Shown here: positions 1 to 8,286 of the stretch, piece after piece
Layout: every line of letters begins with the position of its first letter
Numbering within the stretch: the first letter of the stretch is position 1
NCBI GenBank assembly: GCA_023137075.1
Contig: JAGLQA010000268.1
Coordinates: forward strand, 1-30,697
Direction: 5' to 3'
From: Candidatus Aminicenantota bacterium
GTDB taxonomy: Bacteria; Acidobacteriota; Aminicenantia; UBA2199
Length of the DNA stretch: 30,697 nucleotides
Program-made: the position numbers and the translations under genes
Notes under the pieces: model-generated
Database searches by the model: none
The model's input: the letters and a program-made list of their open reading frames with translations, nothing else
What the model was told of the DNA's origin: nothing

Positions 1-772
1 TCATATCGTCGCCCAGGTTGCGGGGCACGTTACATATGGCACGCACACAGGAATGAGATGCAAACACCGGCGCTTTCGATACCCGCAAAACATCCCGGAA
101 GGCTTCATCCGAAATATGGGAAACGTCGATAATCATGCCGATGCGGTTCATTTCTGCCACGACCTCTTCTCCGAAGGCGCTCAAGCCATTCCATTTCGGC
201 TCCCCACCGGTAGAGGAGTCGCAGATATCGTTATGCCGGCTGTGGGTCAGGGTGATATATCGCACACCTAAGCGATAATAATCCCGGAGTAATCGCAAAC
301 TTTTTTCAATGGGCCCACCGTTTTCCATGCCGATTAAAATGGCTCGTTTCCCGCTTTGGTGAACCCGTTTGATATCTGACGGGGAGTAGGCGATCTCCGC
401 CAGGTCTGGATGATTATCTACCTGGTTATAGATTTCGTCGATCATCTCCAGAGCCTTTTTAGCCGGGTGTTTATCATCCAGCCGGTTTGAGACAAAAACA
501 GCAAAAAAAGAGGCGTCCACTCCTCCTTCCTTCATCCTGATAAAATCGACTTCACCGCTTTTTAACTTTTGTCCTAAATCGAGACCTTTTTCCATTATGG
601 CCATGGGTGTATCGCAGTGGGTGTCGATCACAATGGCTTCATCGTGAATCTTTAAGGCCTTTTCCCAGAGCCGGGAATCGACCTTTTCCTTTGCTTTAGC
701 ATCCTGGTATAGGGGGATGAAAAGAAACAGGACGCAAAGTACAATCACAAAATTTCTGAATTTTACTATCAT
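1..772 (-). CDS. Membrane dipeptidase (peptidase family M19), secreted; 3' end cut by window edge
   Basis: Hydrolyses dipeptides in a zinc-dependent reaction; the family includes renal dipeptidase. I translated the frame that starts at 772 and runs off the left edge, giving about 257 residues of a protein usually 350-420 long. Residues 1-27 form a signal peptide (MIVKFRNF, then a Leu/Val/Phe-rich core, then DAKAKE), so the enzyme is likely periplasmic or exported. Family motifs are visible: DTHCDTP (zinc-binding HxD) near residue 50, IGMENGG with the bridging Glu, LTHSRHND, IDVSH and ASHS. The start is fixed by a GGAGG about 5 bases upstream. It lies downstream of the corrinoid-protein gene on the same strand, with a gap of about 140 bases. 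The substrate is not predictable; some M19 members cleave D-amino-acid dipeptides. The remaining C-terminus cannot be judged. Confidence 0.9.
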   Translation of the reverse strand, partial: MIVKFRNFVIVLCVLFLFIPLYQDAKAKEKVDSRLWEKALKIHDEAIVIDTHCDTPMAIMEKGLDLGQKLKSGEVDFIRMKEGGVDASFFAVFVSNRLDDKHPAKKALEMIDEIYNQVDNHPDLAEIAYSPSDIKRVHQSGKRAILIGMENGGPIEKSLRLLRDYYRLGVRYITLTHSRHNDICDSSTGGEPKWNGLSAFGEEVVAEMNRIGMIIDVSHISDEAFRDVLRVSKAPVFASHSCVRAICNVPRNLGDDM

Positions 773-912
773 TTTTACCTCCAGCGGGCCCATCACGTGG
801 GCAGGGGATGAGGGCCAGGAACCTTTTTTTTTATACCCTCTGAAAGTTTGCTAAAAAAACAAATTTTTTTCTATTGCTAACTTTAGCCCTTCGAGATGGC
901 ACGAAGTGCCTT
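773..912. other. Intergenic gap with small hairpins, no gene
   Basis: This gap separates the corrinoid gene from the dipeptidase gene. On the minus strand it begins with a compact hairpin (GGCAC-TTC-GTGCC, 898-910) and then an A/T-rich stretch. A GCCCA/TGGGC inverted repeat (788-802) lies just upstream of the dipeptidase ribosome-binding site. There is a TATAAA on the minus strand near 819-824 but no convincing -35 element. Neither hairpin is followed by a clean T run, so I do not call a terminator. Confidence 0.4.
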
Positions 913-1602
913 CTATGTATCCCCACGCAGTGGGGCGCGCAGTGGGCTGTTCAGGTAGTCTAAGGCGCCCTGGGGGTCCGGGGAATAGGAGTGAGCGCCG
1001 ATCTTCCGGGCAAATTCCGGCGAGACCGGGGCGCCGCCGACAAGCACCTTAACCCCGGGGTAAAGGGATTTTATCTTCCCGGTTATTTCGGCCATGTTTA
1101 TCATGGTGGTGGTCAACAGCGCACTGAGACCGACAGCATTGGGTTTGTGTTTTTTTATGGCTTCAAGATATTTTTCGGCTCCGACATCAACGCCCAGGTC
1201 GATAACTTCCCAACCGCCTCCTTCCAAAAACATGGCCACGATCTTTTTGCCGATGTCGTGCAAATCGCCGGCCACGGTTCCCATTAGCATAACGCCTTTG
1301 TGCCGGATCTCCCCGGTTTTAAAGTAGGGGCGCAGGTGTTTCATGGCTGCGGTCATGGCTTTGGCCGCCATTAATACATCGGGCAAGTATATCTCATGGT
1401 TACGGAATTTGACTCCCACACGCTCCATACCGATGATTAATGCTTCGGTTAATACCCGGTTCGGTGAGATTCCCTCATCTAAGGCCTTCCGGGTCAATTC
1501 ATCGGCCCCTTCCTGTCCGGATAATTCAGCCGGGTGAGGGGAATTGAGGTCCACTTTCCCCTTTTCCACGCAAGCAGCGATTCCCTGTAGTGGTTCATTC
1601 AT
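913..1602 (-). CDS. Corrinoid (B12-binding) methyltransfer protein, MtbC/MttC/MetH-cap type
   Basis: A free-standing cobalamin carrier that would accept and pass on methyl groups between a substrate-specific methyltransferase and a methyl acceptor. It has two domains in the usual order: a helical cap (about residues 5-95) and a Rossmann-like B12 domain (about 100-215). The B12 domain has GDLHDIGKK (residues 112-120, with the cobalt-ligand His115 of DxHxxG), GLSALLTTTM and VLVGGAPVS. At about 229 residues the length is normal. I chose the ATG at 1602 because GGAGG sits about 10 bases upstream; an in-frame ATG 18 codons earlier would lie inside glnS. It follows glnS by 14 bases, so the two are probably co-transcribed. 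No methyltransferase gene is beside it, so its partner is unknown. The last ten residues (SPLRAPLRGDT) are encoded by a GC-rich repeat and look like an added tail. Confidence 0.88.
   Translation of the reverse strand: MNEPLQGIAACVEKGKVDLNSPHPAELSGQEGADELTRKALDEGISPNRVLTEALIIGMERVGVKFRNHEIYLPDVLMAAKAMTAAMKHLRPYFKTGEIRHKGVMLMGTVAGDLHDIGKKIVAMFLEGGGWEVIDLGVDVGAEKYLEAIKKHKPNAVGLSALLTTTMINMAEITGKIKSLYPGVKVLVGGAPVSPEFARKIGAHSYSPDPQGALDYLNSPLRAPLRGDT
919..948 (-). repeat. GC-rich inverted plus direct repeat at 3' end of the corrinoid gene
   Basis: CCCCAC-gca-GTGGGG (921-935) is an inverted repeat, and CGCAGTGGG occurs twice (926-934 and 938-946). It encodes the last residues of the corrinoid protein and is followed at 898-910 by a second hairpin. 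It resembles a small palindromic insertion that extended the gene, but its dispersal in the genome cannot be tested here. Confidence 0.45.
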
Positions 1603-1616
1603 ACCGGTTTTTCCTC

Positions 1617-3338
1617 CTACTTTGCGTTCTGCGTTTTTTTCCGGATCTTTGCCCAACTGTCCCGCAGCGAGACCGTGCGGTTAAATACGGGTTTTCCCGG
1701 TTTTGAGTCGGGATCTGCGCAAAAATAACCCTGGCGCAAAAACTGGCAATGAGTGCCGGGCCTAATTTCGGCAAGCCCGGGTTCTACCATACAATCACCG
1801 AGTACCTCTAAAGAGTTGGGATTTAGGAAATTTTTAAAATCCGTGTCATCCTTTTCTTCCTCGGGATTTTCCCTGTCAAACAGGTGTCCGTAAAGTCGCA
1901 CTTCCGCTTTGATTGCGTGGGCGGCGGACACCCAGTGTGACGTTCCTCTGACTTTGCGGCCATCATTGGTCCAACCGCCCCTGCTTTCCGGGTCATAGGT
2001 GCAGTGGAGTTCGATTATTTCACCGGTTTTTTCGTCTTTAATCACCTTCTCGCATTTGATATAGTAGGCATGCTTCAACCGTATCTCCCGTCCGGGTGAG
2101 AGCCGGAAAAACTTTTTGGGCGGGTCTTCCCGGAAATCATCCTGCTCAATGTAAACTTCCCGTGAAAAGGGAATCTTGCGAGTGCCCGCCGCCGGCTCTT
2201 CGGGATTGTTCTCGGCGTCTAACTCTTCCACCTGGTCTTCGGGGTAGTTGGTAATTACCACCTTAAGGGGATGGAGGACGGCCATAACCCGCGGCGCGCG
2301 AGCGTTAAGGTCTTCACGCAGGCAGTGCTCAAGCAGTGCTATGTCCACGGTACTCTCTTTTTTAGCCACACCGATGCGATCGGCAAAGTCGCGGATCGAT
2401 TCCCGCGTATAACCGCGCCTGCGTAATCCCGAAATGGAAGGCATGCGCGGGTCATCCCAACCGGATACGTGTTTATTGTCCACCAATTCTTTCAGTTTGC
2501 GTTTGCTCATTACGGTGTAGTTCAGGTTGAGACGGGCAAACTCAATCTGTTGGGGATGATAAACTTCCAATTGATCGAGGAACCAGTCGTAGAGCGGACG
2601 ATGATCTTCGAATTCCAGGGTGCAGATGGAGTGGGTGATACCTTCGATGGAATCGGAAAGGCCGTGCGCGAAATCGTACATAGGGTAGATGCACCAGGTA
2701 TCGCCGGTGCGGTGGTGGGTGGCTTTTAAAATCCGGTAAATTACCGGGTCGCGCATATTTAAATTAGGGGAGGACATATCGATTTTGGCCCGCAGTACGC
2801 GGGAACCGTCGGCGAATTCTCCTGCTCTCATGCGCTCAAACAGGTCCAGGTTTTCCTCGACAGGGCGGTTGCGATAGGGACTCTCTTTGCCCGGCTCGGT
2901 CAGTGTGCCGCGGTAATCCTTGATCTCCCGGCTACCCAGATCGCACACATAGGCTTTACCGGTTTTGGTTAATTGAAGGGCGTATTGATAGAGCTGCTCA
3001 TAGTAGTCGGATGCATAATAGAGCCGGTCTTGCCAATCAAAACCGAGCCAGCGCACATCCTCTTTGATCGACTCAACATATTCCACTTCTTCTTTGCTGG
3101 GGTTGGTGTCGTCAAAGCGCAGGTTGCACAGCCCGTTGTAATCGGAGGCAATGCCGAAATTCAGACAGATGGACTTGGCGTGCCCGATGTGGAGATAACC
3201 GTTGGGTTCAGGGGGAAACCGGGTGTGGACCCGGCCGTCGTATTTACCGGTCTTCAAATCTTCATCGATAATATTACGAATAAAATTTGTCTTTTCAACT
3301 GCTTTCTCTTCTTTTTTTTCCGGTGTGTTATTAGCCAT
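1617..3338 (-). CDS. glnS: Glutaminyl-tRNA synthetase
   Basis: Charges tRNA-Gln with glutamine in the cytoplasm. The 573-residue product compares with about 553 in E. coli. The class I signature [15 protein letters not shown] (residues 42-56, with HIGH at 50-53) and the KMSKS counterpart VMSKR (276-280) are both present. Further family landmarks are LRFDDTNP (73-80), [20 protein letters not shown] and the C-terminal beta-barrel anticodon-binding region. A GAGG lies just upstream of the ATG. The N-terminal 20 residues are Lys/Glu-rich. A bacterium with its own GlnRS need not use the GatCAB amidotransferase route for Gln-tRNA; this enzyme is patchy across phyla. It has its own promoter (3416-3444) and a leader of about 70 bases with a small hairpin. 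Confidence 0.98.
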   Translation of the reverse strand: MANNTPEKKEEKAVEKTNFIRNIIDEDLKTGKYDGRVHTRFPPEPNGYLHIGHAKSICLNFGIASDYNGLCNLRFDDTNPSKEEVEYVESIKEDVRWLGFDWQDRLYYASDYYEQLYQYALQLTKTGKAYVCDLGSREIKDYRGTLTEPGKESPYRNRPVEENLDLFERMRAGEFADGSRVLRAKIDMSSPNLNMRDPVIYRILKATHHRTGDTWCIYPMYDFAHGLSDSIEGITHSICTLEFEDHRPLYDWFLDQLEVYHPQQIEFARLNLNYTVMSKRKLKELVDNKHVSGWDDPRMPSISGLRRRGYTRESIRDFADRIGVAKKESTVDIALLEHCLREDLNARAPRVMAVLHPLKVVITNYPEDQVEELDAENNPEEPAAGTRKIPFSREVYIEQDDFREDPPKKFFRLSPGREIRLKHAYYIKCEKVIKDEKTGEIIELHCTYDPESRGGWTNDGRKVRGTSHWVSAAHAIKAEVRLYGHLFDRENPEEEKDDTDFKNFLNPNSLEVLGDCMVEPGLAEIRPGTHCQFLRQGYFCADPDSKPGKPVFNRTVSLRDSWAKIRKKTQNAK

Positions 3339-3357
3339 TTTTTCCTCAAATTTTTCT

Positions 3358-3371
3358 CCACCGCAAGGTGG
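3358..3371 (-). other. Hairpin in the glnS leader
   Basis: CCACC-TTGC-GGTGG on the minus strand lies between the predicted glnS transcription start and its ribosome-binding site. It could modulate translation or be a relic. It is not followed by a T run in the direction of glnS transcription, so it is not a terminator for that strand. Confidence 0.35.
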
Positions 3372-3415
3372 GTTTGTTTTTCGGGCAGTTTTTTGAAAAT
3401 ATGTTTATAAGCTAT

Positions 3416-3444
3416 ACTATACATTCATAGGGCTTATAAATCAA
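3416..3444 (-). promoter_or_regulatory. Predicted sigma70-type promoter of glnS
   Basis: On the minus strand TTGATT (3439-3444), a 17-base spacer and TATAGT (3416-3421) lie about 78 bases upstream of the glnS ATG. Spacing is ideal, with four of six bases matching at the -35 and five of six at the -10. It sits in the gap after fusA, so glnS can be transcribed independently. Confidence 0.65.
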
Positions 3445-3463
3445 GTGCAAAGGTTATGTTTTT

Positions 3464-5548
3464 TTATGAGCTTTTTTTATCTTTTGCCCGCTTCTCCGCC
3501 GCGATCTCATCCTGGGAAGCCTTGGGCAGGGGGGCATATTGAAGAAATTCCATCGAATAGTTGGCCCGGCCCGAAGAGATGGTGCGCAGAGTGGACGCAT
3601 ACCCGAACATCTCCATTAACGGCACTTTCCCGGCTAATTTTTGCGACCCTTTACGGTACCGGCGCATATTGCCGATATTCCCCCTGCGCCGGTTGATATC
3701 ACCGATAATTTCACCCATGAACTCGTCTGGGGTGTTGATTTCGATCTTCATGATGGGCTCAAGCAGCCGGGAGATCTCTTTTTTGACACCTTCTTTTAAT
3801 CCTAACTCGGTGCAGGTGCGGAACGCCACTTCGCTGGAGTCCACCGGGTGAAAACTTCCGTCCAGGAGCGTAAACCGTATGTCTACCATCGGGTAACCGG
3901 CCAATAAACCTTCTTCCATGATTTTAAGGAACCCTTTTTCAACCGCGGGGATATATTCTTTGGGGATATTGCCCCCGGTTATTTTATCTAAAAACTCGAT
4001 CCCTTTCCCCGGGTTGGGCTCGATCCTGAAAAGGATATGGGCATATTGACCATGGCCCCCGGTTTGTTTCCTGAATTTGTACCCATGCCGCACTTCGCGT
4101 GTAATGGTTTCCCGGAACGCCACTGCCGGTTTCCCGACCTCTACAGCGACATTGTGCTCGGTCTTAAGGCGGTCAACGATGACCTCTAAATGCAGCTCTC
4201 CCATGCCGGAGATTACGGTCTCATCCGTTTCGCTGTCGAAGCGAACTTTGAATGACGGGTCTTCCAACGCCATTTTGTTAAGGGCAATGCCCAATTTGTC
4301 CCGCTCTTTTATGCTGGTGGGGGAGATTTTCATGTCAATAACGGTTTGCGGGTAGTGAATATTCTCAAGCAGGATGGGGTTGGCTTCATCGCATAAGGTA
4401 TCTCCGGTGGTGGTGAATTTCACACCGATTAAAGCGGCAATATCACCGGCGCGGATAACCGGGAGTTCCTTCCGCTCATCCGCGTGAATCCTCAAAATTC
4501 TACCGATGCGCTCCCGCTTATCCTTGGTGGAATTGTAAATATAACTGGAACTATGCAATTCCCCGGAATAGACGCGGATAAAGGTTTGCTGCCCCACATA
4601 GGTGTCGTTAATAATTTTAAATGCCAGCGCTGAAAAGGGTCTCTTCCATGAGGGTCTCCTTGAGATCGTAACTTCCGGGTTTTCTTTGTCATACCCTAAG
4701 ACAATACCCCGGTCGATGGGTGAAGGGAGGTAATCCACAATTGCGTCTAAAAGCTTCCTGACTCCTTTGTTTTTGAAGGCACTGCCGCAGAATACCGGGG
4801 TGATTAGCAGGCGCAAAACCGCATTCCGGGCTGCCGCTTTGATCTCCTCCGGATATATGGGTTCTTCTTCTACGTATTTTTCCATCAATTTTTCATCAAA
4901 GTCCACCAATTTTTCGATAAGCTCTTCCCGCTTGCGCGCGGCTTCCTCTTGCAGTTCACCCGGTATTTCCGAAATCTCCATATCCAGGTCTTTGTAGGTG
5001 ATGGCTTTCATCTCCACTAAGTCAATGATGCCGCTAAAATGTTCTTCACTGCCGATGGGAAGCTGAAATGCCACGGCATTGGCTCCTAACATTTCGTTCA
5101 TCATATCGATGGTTTGGGCCAGGTCTCCACCCGGGCGGTCCATTTTATTCACAAAGGCGATTCTGGGAACTTTGTAACGATCCGCCTGATGCCATACGGT
5201 TTCACTCTGGGGCTCTACTCCACCTACTGCGCAAAATACCATTACAATCCCATCCAAAACCCGGAGAGAACGTTCCACCTCTAAGGTGAAGTCAATGTGA
5301 CCTGGGGTGTCGATGATATTGATCTGGTGGTTCCGCCAATCGGTGGTGATAGCGGCTGAGGTTATAGTGATTCCGCGTTCCTGTTCTTGTTTCATGAAAT
5401 CCATAACAGCCTGGCCGTCATGAACTTCTCCCACTTTACGGGTTACCCCGGTCAAATATAAAATACGTTCCGTGGTGGTAGTTTTGCCGGCGTCTATATG
5501 AGCGACGATTCCGATGTTTCGCATTTTTTGTATAATGGATTGTTCCAT
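3464..5548 (-). CDS. fusA: Elongation factor G family GTPase (EF-G or an EF-G2-like paralogue)
   Basis: A translational GTPase of 694 residues that drives ribosome translocation or, in some paralogues, ribosome recycling. The G-domain motifs are complete: AHIDAGKT (16-23), DTPGH (80-84) and NKMD (134-137), with switch I ending in ERGITI. Domain IV keeps [14 protein letters not shown], and domain V keeps VIGD-like [11 protein letters not shown] and the MFGYAS motif. The start is supported by AAGGAG eight bases upstream. The gene stands alone, with no rpsL, rpsG or tuf nearby, although canonical fusA is normally in the str operon. The text around [20 protein letters not shown] resembles, from memory, the spirochaete/mitochondrial EF-G2 group, so a recycling-specific paralogue is a fair alternative. 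The C-terminus ends in a short Lys-rich tail. Confidence 0.93.
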   Translation of the reverse strand: MEQSIIQKMRNIGIVAHIDAGKTTTTERILYLTGVTRKVGEVHDGQAVMDFMKQEQERGITITSAAITTDWRNHQINIIDTPGHIDFTLEVERSLRVLDGIVMVFCAVGGVEPQSETVWHQADRYKVPRIAFVNKMDRPGGDLAQTIDMMNEMLGANAVAFQLPIGSEEHFSGIIDLVEMKAITYKDLDMEISEIPGELQEEAARKREELIEKLVDFDEKLMEKYVEEEPIYPEEIKAAARNAVLRLLITPVFCGSAFKNKGVRKLLDAIVDYLPSPIDRGIVLGYDKENPEVTISRRPSWKRPFSALAFKIINDTYVGQQTFIRVYSGELHSSSYIYNSTKDKRERIGRILRIHADERKELPVIRAGDIAALIGVKFTTTGDTLCDEANPILLENIHYPQTVIDMKISPTSIKERDKLGIALNKMALEDPSFKVRFDSETDETVISGMGELHLEVIVDRLKTEHNVAVEVGKPAVAFRETITREVRHGYKFRKQTGGHGQYAHILFRIEPNPGKGIEFLDKITGGNIPKEYIPAVEKGFLKIMEEGLLAGYPMVDIRFTLLDGSFHPVDSSEVAFRTCTELGLKEGVKKEISRLLEPIMKIEINTPDEFMGEIIGDINRRRGNIGNMRRYRKGSQKLAGKVPLMEMFGYASTLRTISSGRANYSMEFLQYAPLPKASQDEIAAEKRAKDKKSS

Positions 5549-5748
5549 TTTGTTAACTCCTTTTTAGCATTTAGCATGCAGGTTTTAGCGGCGTGGGAAG
5601 CGGTAAATCCTTCCGGTATCTCCTGAGCGGAAGTAGTCCTTAAAAGCGTCGATAAAGGCGAATAAGATGCCGCCCGGTCAGGTTCCGGGATCGGTCGGGG
5701 TGTAGGCGCACTGAGTTTTGCTTTGAAGGACCCCCCATGCAGTGAGGC

Positions 5749-5777
5749 ATTATACCATATTATATTATTTGATGGAA
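5749..5777 (-). promoter_or_regulatory. Predicted extended -10 promoter of fusA
   Basis: On the minus strand TGGTATAAT has the TG-N-TATAAT extended -10 form (TATAAT at 5749-5754). A weak -35, TTCCAT (5772-5777), lies 17 bases upstream. The surrounding A/T-rich track contains a second overlapping TATAAT. Predicted transcription would start near 5742, roughly 190 bases before the fusA ATG. Confidence 0.55.
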
Positions 5778-5872
5778 GAGGATACTCCATGATTTTTACA
5801 AATTCTTGAAATTGACTGAGAATTAAAAAAAACAAATTGCAGCCGAATAGCGCAGAAAACGATCAAATAGAC

Positions 5873-5901
5873 TTGATTTCTTCCTCTGATTAGTATATTG
5901 T
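5873..5901 (+). promoter_or_regulatory. Predicted promoter of the STAS-domain gene
   Basis: TTGATT (5873-5878), a 17-base spacer and TATTGT (5896-5901) lie about 27 bases before the ATG at 5929. AAGGAG (5917-5922) follows as the ribosome-binding site. Overlapping alternatives for the -10 (TAGTAT, TATATT) exist in the same A/T run. Confidence 0.5.
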
Positions 5902-5928
5902 ATCCTCTTACAGTTTAAGGAGACAAAA

Positions 5929-6228
5929 ATGGATATAAAAGTAGAACGTGTAGAAGAAAAAGCCATAGTATTCCTGTCCGGCAGTATAGATATCCCCGGA
6001 GCCGAGAAATTGAAACAGGCCTTAAACCGGATTCTTAAAGAGAAAGCAAAGGAAGTGGCCATAGATTTTGAAGAGGTGACCTTTATCGGAAGTTCCGGAA
6101 TCGGTAAATTGCTTTTATTTTATAAAAATTTCACATCAATCGGCTGTAAAGTAAAGATTGTAAATTTGAATAACGAACTAAAAGCATTATTTAAAACCAT
6201 AAAGCTTGATAAATTGTTTAATCTTTAA
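5929..6228 (+). CDS. Anti-sigma factor antagonist (STAS domain, SpoIIAA/RsbV-like)
   Basis: A single STAS domain of 99 residues, the usual size for a partner-switching regulator. Family members bind a serine-kinase anti-sigma factor when unphosphorylated and free the sigma factor. The N-terminal strand (VFLSGSIDIPGAEKL) and the core motif VTFIGSSGIGKLL (residues 50-62) are clear. The phosphorylatable serine of the family aligns with Ser55 or Ser56. The Asp that commonly precedes it (DSSG) is Gly here, a variant also seen in other STAS proteins. No RsbW/SpoIIAB kinase or PP2C phosphatase gene is in the window, so its partners lie elsewhere. It has its own promoter and a gap of about 150 bases to pgsA. 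Confidence 0.9.
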   Translation: MDIKVERVEEKAIVFLSGSIDIPGAEKLKQALNRILKEKAKEVAIDFEEVTFIGSSGIGKLLLFYKNFTSIGCKVKIVNLNNELKALFKTIKLDKLFNL

Positions 6229-6245
6229 GTTGTTGTGAATTAATG

Positions 6246-6273
6246 TTGAGCAATAGCACTGATTTTTCATAAT
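6246..6273 (+). promoter_or_regulatory. Possible promoter for pgsA-response regulator-radical SAM run
   Basis: TTGAGC (6246-6251), a 16-base spacer and CATAAT (6268-6273) lie about 100 bases upstream of the pgsA ATG in an A/T-rich gap. The match is moderate, and other A/T-rich hexamers nearby (TATAAA near 6288) could serve instead. Confidence 0.3.
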
Positions 6274-6376
6274 TGAGGTATTTTGATATAAATACTTGAG
6301 GGCTGAAACAAAAAGTTTTCTCAAAATCGGAATAACCGGGGTTGATTTTTTTTTAAAAATATATTATTGTAAACAC

Positions 6377-6937
6377 ATGAAAACAGAAATCAATATCCCT
6401 AATTTTCTAAGTATGTTACGGATATTGCTGATCCCAGTTTTGGTCTTATTTATTATTCATTCCAATGCCCAAAATTATCCTGTGTTGATCGGCCTGTTCG
6501 CCTTATCGGTTTTGCTAGATTTTTTAGATGGCTTTTTAGCCAGGAAACTTTCCCAGGAAACAGAATTCGGAAAAGTTCTGGACCCCTTGGCAGATAAATT
6601 ATTGTTTTTCTTTATTATTCTGGCGCTGACGGTAAAATCGGATTTCCCTATATGGCTGGCAATACTAGTTTTTTCCAGGGATTTAGTGATACTTTTAGCC
6701 AGTGTCCTGATGTATAAAAGGAAACATACGGTGGCGCCATCAAATTTAATAGGGAAAATCACCTTTGGTGTTTTCGGGTTATTGATTTTGGTCTATATTA
6801 TTGATTTGCATGAAAGCGTGAACCTGGAAATATTGAAAAATTTCTTCACCCTTTTTAGTTTCAGTTTTTTAGTATGGTCAGGGGTTGAGTATTATAATAT
6901 TTTCGTGCGTTATAGAAGGAAACAAAATGCAAAATAA
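6377..6937 (+). CDS. pgsA: CDP-diacylglycerol-glycerol-3-phosphate phosphatidyltransferase (PgsA family)
   Basis: An inner-membrane CDP-alcohol phosphatidyltransferase, most likely making phosphatidylglycerol phosphate. The protein has 186 residues, the normal PgsA length. The catalytic signature D-G-x2-A-R-x8-G-x3-D-x3-D is perfect (D51, G52, A55, R56, G65, D69, D73). It opens with NIPNFLSMLRILLIPVL, typical of PgsA, and several hydrophobic helices follow. I chose the ATG at 6377 because that N-terminus matches the family; the frame is open further upstream from a TTG at 6296, but that extension looks non-homologous. No clear Shine-Dalgarno precedes it. Its 3' end overlaps the response-regulator start by 11 bases. 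Head-group specificity is inferred; other CDP-alcohol transferases share the motif. Confidence 0.9.
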   Translation: MKTEINIPNFLSMLRILLIPVLVLFIIHSNAQNYPVLIGLFALSVLLDFLDGFLARKLSQETEFGKVLDPLADKLLFFFIILALTVKSDFPIWLAILVFSRDLVILLASVLMYKRKHTVAPSNLIGKITFGVFGLLILVYIIDLHESVNLEILKNFFTLFSFSFLVWSGVEYYNIFVRYRRKQNAK

Positions 6938-7295
6938 AAAAAATATCCTGGTTATCGATGATGAACCGGACATAAGAGATCTTTTAAAAGATCATCTTGA
7001 AGATAATAATTTTACTGTGAACGTCGTTGATGATGGGGCCGAGGCACTGGAATTTATGGAGCGTAATATCCCGGATCTTGTAATAACGGATTTACTCCTG
7101 CCGGGCGAGCACGGCATAGACCTGATAAAGATCATAAAAGAGAAGTTCTTTCTCCCGGTAATCGTTATATCCGGAATTTATCGGACAAAAGAGGTAACCC
7201 ATGTGATTAAGGAAGACCTGATAGAAGCTTTTTTTGAAAAACCCTTAAACCTTGATACCATGCTGGAAAAAATTAATTTAATATTAAATGGATGA
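6927..7295 (+). CDS. Single-domain response regulator (CheY-like receiver)
   Basis: A 122-residue stand-alone receiver domain without an output domain, so it would act by protein-protein contact or phosphotransfer. The acidic pocket D11-D12-E13, phospho-acceptor D55 in VITDLLLPG, the Ser of VIVISG and the Lys of FFEKP are all present, so it should be phosphorylatable. The ATG at 6927 follows AAGGA and lies inside the end of pgsA; an earlier in-frame start is possible but adds 14 residues unlike a receiver. It overlaps the next gene by 8 bases. No histidine kinase is nearby. The tight overlap with pgsA and a radical SAM gene implies co-translation, but the functional link is unclear. Confidence 0.92.
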   Translation: MQNKKNILVIDDEPDIRDLLKDHLEDNNFTVNVVDDGAEALEFMERNIPDLVITDLLLPGEHGIDLIKIIKEKFFLPVIVISGIYRTKEVTHVIKEDLIEAFFEKPLNLDTMLEKINLILNG

Positions 7296-8196
7296 TCCCT
7301 ATAAATCCTTCAATTCATTTTTAAGAGAGAGGTTTAACAATCAAAAAGTAAGAAAAATACCTATAAACGCAGGTTTTTTATGCCCAAATAAGGATGGTAA
7401 ATTATCGAAGAGGGGGTGTGTTTTTTGTGATGCCTATGGAGCGGGGCCCATCAAGAGTTTTGATTTATCGATCTCCGGTCAAATCGAAAGGTACATCGGC
7501 AGTCACCCCGGGTGTAAGTATATCGCTTACTACCAGGCCCATTCCAACACCTATGCCCCGGTGGCCGATCTGCGAAAAAGATATGAGATTGTTTTCAAAT
7601 ATAAAGACATTGTCGGCCTTTTTATCGGGACACGGCCCGACTGTATCGCGGATGAAGTATACCCCTTATTGGAAGAGTTGAATAAAAGAATCTACCTGTC
7701 GCTTGAGTTGGGATTACAATCCATCCATGCCCGAAGCCTGCAGTACCTGAATCGCAACCATACCTACCCGAAATTTTCGGAAACCTTTTCTAAATTGAAA
7801 GAGCGGAACATCGATGTGGTGGTGCACCTGATAATCGGCATTCCCGGTGAGTCTCAAGCAGACATGCTGGCAACGGTTAAAGAGATGAACCGGCTGAAAC
7901 CGGCGGGAGTTAAGTTTCACCTGTTACATATCCTGGCAAATACCCCCCTGTTTTCCGATTATAAAAATGGGGCCTTCCGGTTGTTGGAAATGGAAGAATA
8001 CATCGATCTGGTGATTTTATTGTTGGAACACCTGGACCCGGGAATCGTAATCCACCGGTTAACCGGCGAGAGAGACCGGGAGATTTTTGTTGCCCCGCTG
8101 TGGGCGTTGCGGAAGATCGATGTCATAAATTCCCTGAAATCAAAAATGAAAGAGAGGCAGACCTACCAGGGCAGGTTGGTTAAACTCATAACCTAG
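7288..8196 (+). CDS. Radical SAM protein, YhcC/TIGR01212 type
   Basis: An iron-sulphur enzyme expected to cleave S-adenosylmethionine reductively; the substrate of this subfamily is not settled as far as I know. The 302-residue length is normal. The cluster cysteines are in the YhcC arrangement: C32 in LCPNKDG, then C44 and C47 in GCVFCD. Other subfamily marks are YIAYYQAHSNTYAP, GTRPDCI, LELGLQS and HLIIGIPGES. It starts inside the response-regulator stop region (ATGGATGA overlap), which suggests translational coupling. A complete protein with no sign of decay. Confidence 0.92.
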   Translation: MDDPYKSFNSFLRERFNNQKVRKIPINAGFLCPNKDGKLSKRGCVFCDAYGAGPIKSFDLSISGQIERYIGSHPGCKYIAYYQAHSNTYAPVADLRKRYEIVFKYKDIVGLFIGTRPDCIADEVYPLLEELNKRIYLSLELGLQSIHARSLQYLNRNHTYPKFSETFSKLKERNIDVVVHLIIGIPGESQADMLATVKEMNRLKPAGVKFHLLHILANTPLFSDYKNGAFRLLEMEEYIDLVILLLEHLDPGIVIHRLTGERDREIFVAPLWALRKIDVINSLKSKMKERQTYQGRLVKLIT

Positions 8197-8286
8197 AAAA
8201 GCGTTCCGGGCGGGAATCGAACAACCGGTACTTTACAATATTTTCAAAATCCAATAAAATATATTTTTAAACGAACAGGAGTATTA

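Larger units (their letters stand above)
5549..5928. other. 380-base gene-free region between divergent genes (long fusA leader plus STAS-gene promoter)
   Basis: The region separates fusA (minus) from the STAS-domain gene (plus). It holds one promoter for each direction, described separately. If the fusA promoter is right, the fusA leader is about 190 bases, GC-rich and potentially structured (for example complementary CCCGG/CCGGG runs near 5670-5700). A 113-codon open frame crosses the fusA start here but shows no recognisable protein features. No RNA gene or known riboswitch was recognised. Confidence 0.5.

Noticed and set aside
3358..3380. CCACC/GGTGG hairpin with following T-rich bases as a plus-strand terminator
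   Set aside because: No plus-strand gene ends nearby. In the direction of glnS it lies inside the leader and lacks a T run.
5494..5835. 113-codon open frame across the fusA start on the minus strand
   Set aside because: It overlaps the well-supported fusA start in another frame and shows no domain, ribosome-binding site or biased composition expected of a gene.
8203..8226. String resembling the T-arm and acceptor end of a minus-strand tRNA (GGGCGGGAATCGAAC)
   Set aside because: The T-stem does not pair, and the following bases that should hold the anticodon and D arms are A/T-rich without cloverleaf pairing. At most a tRNA-end remnant; more likely chance.
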